Below are positions 45,658-58,166 of a stretch of DNA of 64,000 nt, piece by piece. The stretch covers positions 868,001 to 932,000 of the forward strand of contig NC_031471.1 of the NCBI RefSeq assembly GCF_000006565.2. The letters run 5' to 3'. Below the pieces are notes generated by a model that saw only the letters and a program-made list of their open reading frames with translations, made no database searches and had not been told where the DNA came from. Made by a program: the position numbers and the translations under genes. The stretch's first letter is position 1, and every line of letters starts with the position of its first letter. Origin of the DNA: Toxoplasma gondii ME49. Its lineage: Eukaryota; Apicomplexa; Conoidasida; Eucoccidiorida; Sarcocystidae.

Positions 45658-48600
45658 GCTGGAGTCTGTCCTTTACTTTAGCATTGGAGAATGCGCCCAT
45701 TCGCAGCTGTCCGTGCATGCAATCATCGCCGTCTGTATAAAACCGACACAAACTGACCTTTATGTAACTGTACAGCTTTGCCCTTGACGGGGCCGGCAAC
45801 CACGACACGACTACGTATGTCGCAAGACGAAGGTACCCAGCGAGTCTCTGAGAGCGGAGATCAGCGCAAAGACAAGATGCAGAGTTTGACTCGAGAAACA
45901 ATAGTAACACGAAGTAAAAAGTCTCCACACTAAGCCAAGGATTGAGAATATTTCGATTTGTGCCGCTGGCAATAGTGGCCTTGGCCTAGAAAGAAGTTCT
46001 GCAACGAAGCGATCGGCTCACACGCGGATACACAGATGGGTTTGTACCGAGAACGTTAGGTTTGTGAACCGAGTTCAGGTAAAACAAAGTAGATTGTGCC
46101 TTTACGCAGACAGCGAGGGAAAACATGAGGACACACTGCCAACTAAAGCAAGACTGCCTCACTAATTACCACCGACACACGACATGGTTACCCCCGCGTT
46201 TTGCCGCGTGCAAAGTTTGAATTCTGATGGTTCTCGAGTCTGAAAGCCTAAACCGCCCAACCATGTATGAAATAAGAACCCATCAAACGTGAGACATCTC
46301 TGCCGAAGTGCCTACGAAAAGAACGCTTCTGCCACTAGGAGGTGCGGCCTCTTCATTCTATGAGAACCTGCTTTGTCGGTGTCAACCTCTGGGGAAATCG
46401 CCTGCCTTTACACATTTTGCTCGTTGTAGAGCAAGGGATCTGTTGCTGCGTTTACTCCAATACAATGATCGCCGTTTCGCTGTAGGCAAGCGATCCGAAA
46501 ATGTACGTTCGAGTCAGCAGCTACTTGAGAAGCAGCCAACGCCGACACTTGCTGCGTTTGACTGAGGTGCACTCGCAAACAGTCTCGTCTCCCCGGGGCA
46601 ATTTCTGAGAGAAATGCGGGAATGGACGTAATGGTGCTCTTCTGTGAGTGCTCTTCCACCAATTTTTCGACAAGTGTTTTCGTGACAGTCGAGTATACCT
46701 TCTTATGTCATTCTGTCTCCGTCAGTGCTATCGGATTCTTCCTATTCCTCTACCCTTTCTACAGTCGCATACAAAGCTGCTGAAACAAGACTTCCTTTGT
46801 CTAGGGTAGTTGTACACTCCACACATATCTGACTGAAACCTACGGCAGGAAGTCTGGTCGGCACTGTGCTTCCTTGTTGGCTTTTCGTCGTTTCTTTGTC
46901 TACGAGCTTCACTGGGTCCTTGACACGGCTTGTGAGCGTTGTGCTCAATATTCGACCAGCTGTATTTGTGTAGACATCATAGAAGGAAGCCGTGTGCCCC
47001 ATTTCCGCGGTGGCCTGGCTCCGTTTTTCTGTCTTGCCTCTCTTCTCCAACGCTCTTTCCATTCTCTCCGTCTTATTTGCTGCATTGCGCCCGCTCCTCC
47101 CATCCCCTCCTTTTCCCATAGCTTCTTTGCTTCCGTGCATCTCAACTCTCCGTTTCCCGACGTGTTCAGTGTTTTCGGGGAATCTCGAGGAGCCTAGAAC
47201 CTCTCACATTTCACGGGATTTTTTGAGACACAATAACAAACGTGAGGCCTCGCGGCCAATTCTCGACATGCCGCGCACATTTGGAGGCGTTCTATGTACA
47301 TCCGAATGCACTCCATGTTTTTCCCAGCGTGAATGCGTAGCTTTTGGGCGTCCAAATACGTGTTTTTTTGCGTTCGAAAAAGCAATGTTGTGCACTGAAA
47401 TCGATCTACGCATTTCTACGTCCCTCGCAGAGTGCTGGTTTGCTGTCCACTCTCCATTACTCCCCGGAAGAAGAGTGCCGATAGAAATTGCTTAGTGAGT
47501 TGATTTCTTGAGAGCCACGAAGCCTCCACGTAAAACAACGTTCTCCACAGCAAACGGAACCGTCATCTCGGCTAGTTTCTTCCAACGCGCTGCGTCGCTT
47601 GTTCTGTGTGTGTTGTCTAGCATTTAACTCTTGGCCCAGAAAACAGTGTGCGACCACCAACTACAGGCTACTATCGGGCAGTCACATATCCGTTAAAAGA
47701 TGCATTCTCAGTTTGTCAAAGCATTGCGTCGAGACAGTGCTTCACGGCCCGGACTTCTTTGCTGCCCACGAAATCGCGCCTTTCAGAGTTACTTCCAGGT
47801 CCATGCGCACGCGCCGAAATTCACACGCGGCTTCAAACAAGAATCTGAGATTTTTTTGCGTGAAATATCTGGTACTCGTTCCTCTTCCCGGGCTTCTACA
47901 TCTCTGGCCCACATGGTGTGCATCTAGTCGCCGATTTTCTCCGCGTTGCATGCACTGGCAGCTTCTGCTCATTTTACGAAGTAGACAAGCGCAACAGAAA
48001 GTCACCGGAGGGTGTACAGACACTCCATGCGTCGAGCGAAGTGGACACACAATCTGTTTCTTGCCGCAGTTTTCATCGACTTTCCACCGGTGGAGAATTC
48101 AGTTCAGTTGAATCCGGCCTCCGGAACTACTTCATTTTTCTTGATTGAAAACATCCTGCGCTACGCTCGAAGGCGACGCGCCGCTTTGTATATTCTCGTC
48201 GACAGCCCTCCAAGACCTCCGAAGACACATGACAACTGGCGTCACGGTTCTTGATCCAGATTTCATGCCGGTTTCGATGGAGGTGTGTTTCCATGGACCA
48301 TATGGGTAACCGCGCTCGGCAGTCCTCCCTTTGTGCAACAACTCCGTTTTCTCCGGTGGACGCGAGCACCGCGCTGACAGCCGGCGACAAACAAAGTATT
48401 GTCCCGACGTGGGTTTCCTTTTTTCCGCTGAAATTTCGAGCGTTCCTCTCATGTAGTTTGCCAGGGTATCCTGTCTGCTCCTTCCGTGCTGCTGTATTGG
48501 TCCCGTTCCGCGTTACACATTTGGAACGGGAGACCAGCCGCGAAGTTCGATTGGACACTTTCGCTGTTATTTCCCGTGAGTTCGGTTGTTGACCTCTAGA

Positions 48601-49019
48601 AAAAGGCACACGTCGAATCCCTTCGTATTCCACGTGTATGTCTATTGGAGTTTGGCACAGCGATAGAACTCCCTGCGTCTGGGGACAAAGTGGCGCGCTC
48701 ACCCGTGGTCTGTATTGGGTCGTCGAGCGGGACTTGTGGAAAGGCGACAGGCCGTGTCAAGAGAAGTTGAAGAAGTTGTCCAGCGTTCCTCGCCACATTC
48801 GTCGCTGAAGCCAGCCGAAAGAGCCGCGTGAGAAGGATAGCTAAGGGAGATGGATAGAGAGTGAAAGCACTGTGTCAGAGAACCTGAGGAACCTGGAGGA
48901 GAGCGCGAAGCGACCGTTCGAGAGGCCCTGGAACCTGCATGCGCAACTGTTTGAACAGGGTTGCCCACCTGAAAGCGAGGAAGGAGGTCTCTAAAATTCA
49001 CGAGTTGGTTTCCTCAAAA
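45658..49019. other. 3.4-kb region between MIC3 and the GDT1 gene, no supported gene
   Basis: It includes the MIC3 3' UTR and the promoter/5' UTR of the next gene. Open frames at 46992-47495 (plus), 47599-48111 (plus) and 48127-48702 (minus) overlap others on both strands. They have no domain, no signal peptide pattern and no in-phase splice partners, so they are not annotated as genes. No tandem repeat of note was seen. Confidence 0.5.
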
Positions 49020-52000
49020 ATGGCGCTCAGTTCGTTCCCACCCTTCGCGTCCGCCGCGATGGCAAACTCGTCCTACGAAGTCTCCGCAGGTCTTCTTTCT
49101 GACGCCTCCTTCCTCTCGACTTTAGTCGCTTCCTTCTTCGTCATTATCTGTTCTGAACTAGGCGATAAGGTTCGTTCCTTCCCGCTTCCTTGCTGCCGCC
49201 ACTGTATCAAACCACCACAAGGCAGAAGTATCACACCGAATTGCCTGGATCTGTGCACCTTGTATACACAGAAACAACGCGTGTAGCTGTCAAAAGCAGC
49301 CCAGTGGGGTGGTGGTGTGTCGCAGGCGTCGCCCACGCGGTTGTCGTAATCTCATAGCTTGAGATATCTCCTCTCTCCGACCGCCATTCTTTCCTCGTCC
49401 TCTCGCCATGAGTGCTTGTCATTCTCCTTTTTTCCCCTCTCACTGTCTTTCTTGATTCTCTCTCTGCTCTGCCCTTCGCTGTATGTTTGTTCAACCTTCT
49501 GTGTGTCTCCCTTTCCTGCTGCGCCTCTACCCCGCACTTCTCATTTTTTCCTAGATGCACTACAGAAGTTCTTTTCACTTCCCCCTTCTCTGAATATCAG
49601 GTTTGTTTCTCAAAACGAAGTCACGCGTGTCCACGTTTCCCTTCCCCGTCTCGCAGCCTCTTCTCTCGTGTTTCACTTCTTTCTTCGGTGGCGCCTTCTC
49701 CCGCGTTTTCAAGGAGGCTGGCGCTGGATGCGTTGGAGCACTTGACACTTTCGCTTTCCCTGCACTCTAGGTCTGTCACTCTCTCTATCTCGCTGTCTGT
49801 CTCTCTACATATCTATCTAACCTATCGATCTCTATCTAGCTCCCTCTTTCTGACTGTCTCTTTCCCTATCTGCATGTGATAGCGGATTGCGTAGTAGTCC
49901 ATTTGCACTCACTGGTGTTTCGCCTCTCTCTTTGTTTCTTGTTCTTTTGTGCTGCTCTCATTTCTTGTTCGTGTCGGCGTCGCCTCCCTTCCACATATTT
50001 TCACACGCCACACTCGTAGCGCCCAACCATTTTTTTTGGCCTCCGAAAACTTTTCTTTTTTCCAGACGTTCATGATCACGGGGCTGCTGGCGATGAAGGA
50101 AGGGAACGCGCTGTACGTGTTCTGCGGATCCATCGCAGCTTTGTGGCTGATGACAGGACTAAGTGCAGTTGGAGGCGTTCTGCTTCCTGCGCTCCTCTCG
50201 CCGGAAATTATCCACTGGCTCATGATTGCGATGCTCGCTGTCTTCGGAGTTAAAATGCTCGTGGAAGGCTTTTCTGCAGACTTCGGCGGTAGGCACCAAC
50301 GACAGGCCGCAACGCACATAAGGGAAAAGAGTTAGAACGGTGCGAGTCTCCAGGAATCGCCTCGTCCTCCTTTCGACCGAGTCGCTTCGCCTCCTCAGGT
50401 TCCGCGTCTCTTTCTCCCGTCTCTGTCCTGTTGTCCAGACACCAGCGAAGAGCTGTCGCGACTCGAAAGGGAGCTCGCACTGAAGAAGGAGACAGACGAC
50501 TCGAATGAAATGCGTCCGCAAGGCCCGAGCACGCAGAGCGACTCTGCCTTGTCCACACACACCGAGGGAGAAGGCCCCCAGAACCGTAGGTCCTTGTTCC
50601 GTGTTTCCTCGAGTCTTTGCCTGCTTTCGGACGTTTTTGTAAGCTTTCCTTCCAAACAACACTCTCGCTCGTGTGCGACTCGCCGCGATCGCGGTCTCTG
50701 ATCCACGTTTGCCTGCTTTCGCCTTGCTTTAGGAGATAGCAAGTCAAGCTGCTACTGCAGCTTCCAAGGGTGAAAGTCGACAGGATGTTAAAATCCGTCA
50801 CTTTTAGCTGTCAACGACGTCTTTTTAATCAACCTGAGGAATCTAGGAGTCCCATTGAACTCCGCTTTCTTGGGGCTCCATCGACCCTTGTGGCGTTTCT
50901 TCTTCCGCGGGTTTGCGTTTCTTGTTTCTTCATTTGTTTCGCTTCGTGTTTCTGCGTTTTCAGTTTTCCTCATTTCTTCTGCCGGCTTTGTGCGTGTCTT
51001 CGTCGTTGGTCTCGAGACACTCGCAACGACGTTCAAGACACCGTATGCAGCTTTGTGTTGTCGCCTGTATCTCGCCTTCCTCTCGTCCACGTCTGCGTAC
51101 CTCGCATCCGCTCTCTCTGTCTGCTTCCCCCTTCCTTCTCGGTTGCCTCCTTCTTTGTTCTCTTCCGTGTCGCGCGCGTTCTTTCTCTCGCTTGTATGGC
51201 GCGAGTGTCTTTCGTCGGGGGTGCGCAACCTGAGACTGAACTTCTCACTCCCTGAGTGAATCTCCACTGCTTTTTGTCACTCGCAGTCCACAGACGGCGT
51301 CCGATGCGAGCTTCCTCGTGTGAACACCGCGTCTCTGCTCAGCTTTACACGATCAGGAAGCCTCCATCCGTGTCTAGCACAAACAGAGTGGAGAAGGCTG
51401 GACTTTGGGAGGCATACACATCTTTCTCTTGCAGCTCCATGGCTCTGGCAACTTTGCAGTGGCGGTGTCGCGCTCGAAGTTGTCTCCTGCAGATCGCGTT
51501 TTTCCTCGAAGTGCGTCTGCAAACTCGGTCGTCGAACTCCAAGTGGGGTTCCTGTCGGCAGTGCGCATTTGTGCGGCTTTCCTCACGGCTCTCTTCCCCC
51601 CTCCTTTTCTCACAGTTTCCTTCCTGTGCACCACGCATGCAGGTCACGCGCCGCCTTCTGCTGCAGACGCGAGCGACGAAGCAGCGAGTCCTTTGAAGGC
51701 TTCTTCTTCTTCGGGTCGCGTCCTCCATCGCGACGGAAGTCAGGAATCCGGCAGCACCTTGTGGGGCCGCACGAGCTCTGTTCTGTACGCCTCTCTTGCC
51801 TCCTTCCTCAGCCCTGTCTTTCTGCAAAGCTTCGGCCTGACCTTCGTCGCAGAGTGGGGAGACCGGTCGCAAATCTCCACTTTCGCTCTCGCGGCAGACA
51901 GAAGCGTTGTTGGAGTCTTCCTCGGTACGCAACGAAAGACTCAACCAACTCAAAACTGGCCTTCACTCGTCATATATATATATATATATATATACATATA

Positions 52001-53078
52001 TACATATATATATGATGTGTGTGTTCATCTCTCTTGTATGTGTCACTCCGCATATATGTAGATATATTTATATTTATTCCGTGTGTGTTTATCTCTTTTG
52101 TATATTTCACTCTGTGTATATATGTGTAAATATGTTTATCGTGTATGGGTATGCATAACAATTTTGTATGTGATCATATATATATGCATGTGGATATACA
52201 CAGACACGTTGGATGCGATTTTGTCGAGGTACTCTGTCGAGTCGTGTCCACAGCTGTCTTTCTACAAAGATTTATATATATATAATTATATATACATATA
52301 ATTATGTATATGCATGGACATGTCTCAGGAGTGAAGGCGTTAAGAGGTTGAGGCGAATCTGTGGGAAAAGCGAGCTGTTTCGCTCTCAGCTTCTCCGCGT
52401 ACACATGATATCTCTGCAAACTATTTAGAGGCGATTCCTGAAATGCGTAAATGCCGCATACCGACACATGCACAAATATCTCCGTGTAAAATCACGGACA
52501 TATCTGTATACTTGTAGTTGTGTGTCCAGCATTAGATTTCTGTGGTCGGGGTGCGTGTGACAAGCAGCGCGTTTTCTGGAAGACTGAGATTTACGGTTTG
52601 GTTCTTCGTTTTCGAACGTTTCCTGCGAGTCCTGTTTCGTTTTTCTCCTCAGGAGCTGCTCTTGGCCATGCGCTGTGCACTGCGTTAGCGGTGCTGGGAG
52701 GAAAGGTTCTGGCGTCGCGCATCTCCGAAAGAGTCGTCCTGCTCACGGGCGGTACGTCCACACCCTTTCACGCAGCGCGTTGAAGCGCGAATTCGAATGT
52801 CCAGTTGACATGCGTTTCGTCCAGTCCGTCTCCACAACTCCCAGGACCCGTCTGTCTTCGTTTCCGCCTCGCTGAGGGAATGTGCGGCCAAAACATGGTA
52901 GAAAAGGAGATCCGCCCCACCGGCTTGTTCTGAAGACATGGCCTATGGTCTAAGCACCGGCTTGCTTCGCTCGATATCTCGCAGTTGAACAACTCCACGT
53001 TTTGCTGCTTCTGCTTGCGCCTCCTCAGGCGTTATGTTCGTCCTCTTCGCGATCTTTGGCGCCGTCCTAGATCTGTGA
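49020..53078 (+). CDS. UPF0016 / GDT1 (TMEM165-like) cation transporter, 6 exons, 316 aa
   Basis: Exons are 49020-49169, 50066-50288, 50439-50585, 51643-51924, 52653-52751 and 53029-53078. All are GT-AG and in phase, giving 951 nt. The two family signatures are present: ELGDKT at residues 46-51, split by intron 1, and EWGDRS at 244-249. Each lies at the start of a hydrophobic half of about three transmembrane helices (residues about 30-120 and 220-316). The halves are joined by a hydrophilic, Ser/Glu-rich loop of about 95 residues, predicted cytosolic. GDT1-family proteins exchange Mn2+ or Ca2+ for H+, mainly in Golgi-type membranes or plastids, supporting glycosylation or Mn supply. The location here is unknown. 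The ATG at 49020 has an AAAATGGC context. An in-frame ATG at 48939 and another at 49059 are alternatives. The gene converges with the minus-strand EF-hand gene 4 kb downstream. Confidence 0.92.
51972..52313. repeat. TA/TG-rich microsatellites in intron 4 of the GDT1 gene
   Basis: (TA)n and (TATG)n blocks at about 51972-52155, then a second TA-rich block at about 52271-52313. Both are inside the 51925-52652 intron. Confidence 0.85.
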
Positions 53079-56000
53079 GTTTCTCCATTCTTGGGGTTGT
53101 GTCCTCCCCCTCTCGCAGTTCCGGGCGCCGCGCGTTTGCTCTTTCTTTTCTCGCGCGACATGATGGCGACATCTTCTCCGGCGTCAAGCGTCTCCGACTC
53201 AACGCGTTGGAGTTTCGCTCTGCTTCTGTTGATCTTCTCTCGCCTCCGACGGCCTGTCTGCACCGGGGCTACAAGACGCTCCATGTCGTCTCGGTAGCTG
53301 CTGCAACCTGGCATCTCTGTCTCGGAGAAACAACTGTCGAGACAGTCCCGCGTCGCGCGCTGTCTCTGCAGTTGGTGACGGTCGTAAACTGGTGGTGGTT
53401 CCGCGTTTTTTAGAAGTTGCGTCTTGCGTTTTCCGGACACCGCCCTCACTGGCCTGCTGAAGCCAGCTGAGAAAGAGCTCGGCTTCAATGGCACAGAGCA
53501 CATCTGCGAGTCCACCTCGGCCGTGGTTCAGGCGTTGTGTATGAGGTTTACGGTTGCCACAAGTCCTTTCCCTCTCTTTGCGGAAGCCGTTTGTTCCTCT
53601 GCTTCTCGGAGTGCCATCGACACAGACACTCCAGGGAGCATGCAGGGAGATGGCCGAGTGCGCCGAGTGCGGAGCCTCGACTTCACCGAGTGTAGTTCGC
53701 GACACCCGCGTTCCTGTCTCTGCCGTCTCGGTGATGCCTGGGAACGTGAAATGAAAAGGACGCATCCCTTTCGCGGGGGTCTCCGAGAAACGTCTCAACA
53801 CAAGTCGAATTCCACGTCTCCTGGCGCCTGGACAGTGTTCCGTAGGAACTCGCGTGGTGTGCCGGGAGCGTCTGCTCCGAGATTGTCTGTTGGTCGCGAG
53901 ATTCCGCTTCTCTCGCACTTCACACTCCGCAGGACAGTCCGGCCAAAGTCGGATTTCAGGTCTTCTCTCCACATTTTCTCTCGTCGCTCTCGATCTGTGT
54001 CTCTCCGGATGCAACTCCAGCTGTGGCCAGAGTCTCTGGATGCATGTCTTGTGCTCTCTGCTCGGAATAAAGTACACCGAAAGCGTTCCGCAAACAAGCA
54101 AGCACTCCGGTTCTCGGCCGCGCTGCAGCTCTGCAAGTAAACATTCTCGTTAAGAAGCAGAGACGCACGACGATGTTCCTTTTACACTGAAGCTGCTGCC
54201 ACGGACAGAGCTGGTTCGCGTGTTGTTAAAAGGCTTTTTCTTTTTCACTCTCTCGAGTCTCCTGAGCTGTGCGAACTTCCTTCGACAAAGGAAAAGAAAG
54301 CTAAGCAGATATCGACAGACTCGTCATTAGGCCTCGGCACCTATGGGTGCAGACTTCGAACCACAGTCAGGAGAACCTGGAATTGCATGAATTCAACACG
54401 TTGAAAAACCTAGATTTTCCTGAAGAGACAGGTGACCATCTCCATTCTGTTTCAAACGCGAACTTCGCGTTTCTCTTTCGCGTCCGCTGCGTTCCCGCCG
54501 ACTGGCTGTACACGTTCCAGGAGAAAGAAAAGGTTAAGAGACAGAAAAAGAAAAACGGAAACGAGAAAGAGAGGAGAGGCGAACGAGAAGGACGCGATGC
54601 GGAAAGGTGCGATTCGGATGCCGGGAGACTCTCCTTAACTATTTGACTCAAAGCGAGAGATGAAAGAAAAATCGAAAGTCATCCATGCGAGGTCGCCATC
54701 TTTCCCTGCTAACGCATTAAACCACAGAAAAAGGGGAACATCGACGGCTCGGTGGTTGTGTGGTGCAGGCTTGAAACGGAGGCGGGGGATTTTCGGCGTT
54801 TCGACTCCAGTCCGTGTGGAAAGCCTACAGTGTCGCTGAAGACTTTCTGTCAACGAAAGGCAGTGTTCGCGTCGGCACGACCTTGCGAATCTCTACTCAG
54901 AGTAGGTGTGTGAGCCCTCGAGTTACATGCAGGCACCATGGAGCTGCGAATAGTTAAGAAATGAAAAAACATGTTGTGTTGGAATCCGTAATGTGTCAGC
55001 TCTCTGGGCTTTTCTGTTCATGAAAACATGCGACGCTGGTTTTCGGGACCTTTGCAAGTTGTGTCTTTCTAAGAGAGAACGTAGCCGATAGAGTCTTTCA
55101 GGGGAACACGCAACCGGAATGAACGGCGAGACGGGAGAAGACAGAAACCGTAGAGGAGGAGAGGGAGTAGCGCGAAGGTCAGGGCGAAGGTGGAAGGTCA
55201 CGCTCGTCGACCAGAAAGAAAGAGAAAAGAAAGGTAGACAAGACGAACAAGGTGAAGGAATCGAAGGGTGGGAAGTGAAACTGCGAGGGAGAAAATCTCT
55301 TTGATTTGCATTTCGGTACTTTGTCTCAGAGGCCCACAGGCGCTATCACGTCTCCTTTCTCCGCTCTGAAACTCATTTTTTTCAGCAACCGCGTTTTGTC
55401 TCATTTTCGCACTCCACCCGTGGGATCTCAAATGCGTCCACATAAGGTGGAAGAAACTCGCGTTCAAAAAGACCTTTCCTAGGCAGGACAGACGAATGTG
55501 AGGACGGCGACTCGGAAGTTCGAGAAACTCTTGATCCCAATGTAGCACAACGACGCGCAAGAGAGCCTCCAGTGAAACTCGCCCGAACCCTGTGGCCGTT
55601 TCGGAGCGAACGTCAACTAACGACACCCAGATAAAATTCCTGCGTTTTGTGCAACAGGCACTTGGGCTCCCCCCCCAAACGACTGAAAAAGCTTTTCTCT
55701 CCATTACAGCTGGCTGCTACACGAGCGCAGGCGCGTCCACCGAAAGGAGATCCCTTTATGTTTGATCTTTCAACATGGCGCTCAAGAGGAAAACAGGGGA
55801 ACTTCTCTAGGTCAATAGCGCCCTTGAGGATTTGCGGCAGGAGTGGAACACGCAGGATTAACTCCTTGGAAAATGGAAGCGTATAGAAACGAGCGACCTC
55901 CTGAGAGGCATACCCCCTGCTGCTACATTGTTGAAAAATGGACGAACTCTTCGGGAGCTGAGTGAGGCCGCACAATTTCAACACTCACCGACGAACACAA

Positions 56001-57104
56001 CGGAATCGCGCGCGCGACCACTGCATGCAGACAACGCCGGGGCAAAGACCCGTTGTCCTGCTTGCCCTGCAGGGCGAAGCCCCAGCAACTGTGCGAAAAC
56101 GGAGAGAGAGAGAGGAGGAAACGAGAGAGAGAGAGGCAGAATGGAGAGAGGGAGGAGGACTGCAGAGAGAAGAAGAGAAAGTGTAGGCCACAGAAGGCGC
56201 TAAAGACGCAGACTTCTTTCTCCTCCATGAGACGCGGACTGGAGGCGCCTTCTTCTTGGAGGGACAGGCAGATGCTACCAAGACGCGAGAAAACGTCCGC
56301 AGGACGGGGAGAACGGACAAAGGAAAATCCCCGATCCAAAACGAGACGTTTTCCAACGCGCTTTATCCCCACACGAAGGCCCCGTGTTGAACAGACTTTC
56401 GTCGGCGACGGCGAATCACAACGTGAGAGCGTGGCGGAGCCGAAACGTCTCGAACAAGAACGATCAACGGAAGCTCCAGGAGAGAGGCTCGAGACAGACC
56501 AACACTGGGAGGAAGTGCAGCGCAGCTGCAAGAAGGAAACGGCAAGAGAAGGAGGACAGGAAGAGGGGACATAGAGAAGAAAAAACACCGAGCACAGACG
56601 ATGCATGCCGCCCCGCTCAGAGCGCAGCGAGGTCTCCAGATCGTGTATGTACACGACGATGGACGCGGGCGATGGGTGCGGCTTGACACGGAAATACACG
56701 CAGACAACAAAAGAGACAGAGAAACGTTCATGACATACGTGAGCAGGTAAGGAGGCTCACCTATCCATCACCACGTATAAAAAAGAAATAGTTAAATGCG
56801 TATATGTATATATGACGATTATTATAATCTGACACAGATTTCTCCGTGTAAAACTGTATCTGCGTCCGTCTCCACCCAGACACCTTCCAGTGCAAATTCC
56901 ACTCGATCGATCCATCTACAACGATATCCACCTATCTGGGTATCTGTGCTGACATTGGTCCGTCTTTTTATATTTGCATCGCTTGCTATAAACGCAGACA
57001 GCGTAGCAGTCCCACGGTACACATTTAGGTCTCCACACGAAGAATCATGCGCTTCCCGATCGTAAAAAAATGCGGCATTTCGTCGCAAAAGTCCGTGGTC
57101 AGCC
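53079..57104. other. 4-kb convergent intergenic region
   Basis: Between the stop of the plus-strand GDT1 gene and the stop of the minus-strand EF-hand gene, so both 3' UTRs should lie here. The open frames (for example 53199-54101 minus, 53424-54140 plus, 55198-55704 minus and 55923-56699 minus) overlap on opposite strands and show no domain. A purine-rich stretch (GAGAGA/GGAGGA) runs at about 56100-56190. No gene is supported. Confidence 0.5.
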
Positions 57105-58120
57105 TTACATTTCCTTGAAATCTCTGTAGGAAATGAATTCGTCGCGGCGTTTCTGCGCTTGCCTCCACGGGTCGCTCTGCTCGAACAGAAACCGTAGATC
57201 TCTTCTCTCTCTCTCCACCGCTTCTTGCGCCTTTGTTTCTCCTACTTTTACGAGGGAGGGACTCTCTCTTCCCGACGAGTTTTTTTGAGTCCTCTGCACC
57301 GGATCCGCGTCGCGCGCCCCCCGGGTGTCTATACACCCGAAGTCTTCTTCGGTTCGCCACGGCGGGCGGCGGTAGGCGGCTGTGGCGGCAGCGTCGCTGT
57401 GGACTGAAGCTGCTTTTGAATGCGCCTTTTTCATTTCGTCACTCGCAGCGTCGAGGCGGTTCCCGTGTCGGAAGGAAATGGAGGAGAAACGAAACGTCTG
57501 GGGAGAGGAAGCTCGGGGTCGAAGGCGACTGAACAGCTGCTGCGTCGTGTGCAATGCGAGGTCGTCGATCTGAAGAAGGCGAGAAGAATGGACCGAAAAC
57601 GCGCGCGCGCAAATAGATGCCAACGCGAGTTAGACTTCCACGCAAAACGAAAATAAAGGGCAGCGAACACGAATGTGAGGGAACAGAAAAACGGGGAAGT
57701 AGAGATGCGAAAGCACAGAAAGACACACCACGCAGAGAGACAGCCGTCACGCAGTTGCACCGATCTGGAAATAGAGGAAATCCGAGAAACAAACTGGGAA
57801 CGCACCTCGCGGGGACCACAACAGAATAAAAACACCGAAATTTCCAGACGAAGAGAAACGAGGAAAAAAGACGGAGAGACAGCAGAAAGCGTTTTCCTCA
57901 CCGTCGTGAAGTGGAGACACGCCTCCTTCAGCTGGCAGACCATCGACGGAGTCAAGATGACTAGAAGAAATTGAAGAAAGAGAACACATACATGCATTTC
58001 ATATAAATATATTCATATATATATATTTATATATATTTATATGTGTATATATGTATATATGTATATGCATGTATATGTATACATATGTTTAGTTATATCT
58101 AATATATTTATACATATGTA

Positions 58121-58166
<46 letters not shown>

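Noticed and set aside
47599..48702. Frames of 170-191 codons on both strands between MIC3 and GDT1
   Set aside because: They overlap on opposite strands, with no signal peptide, domain or in-phase exons.
53199..54101. 300-codon minus-strand frame in the convergent intergenic region
   Set aside because: A 238-codon plus-strand frame covers most of it. Both are Arg/Ser-rich shadows without domains.
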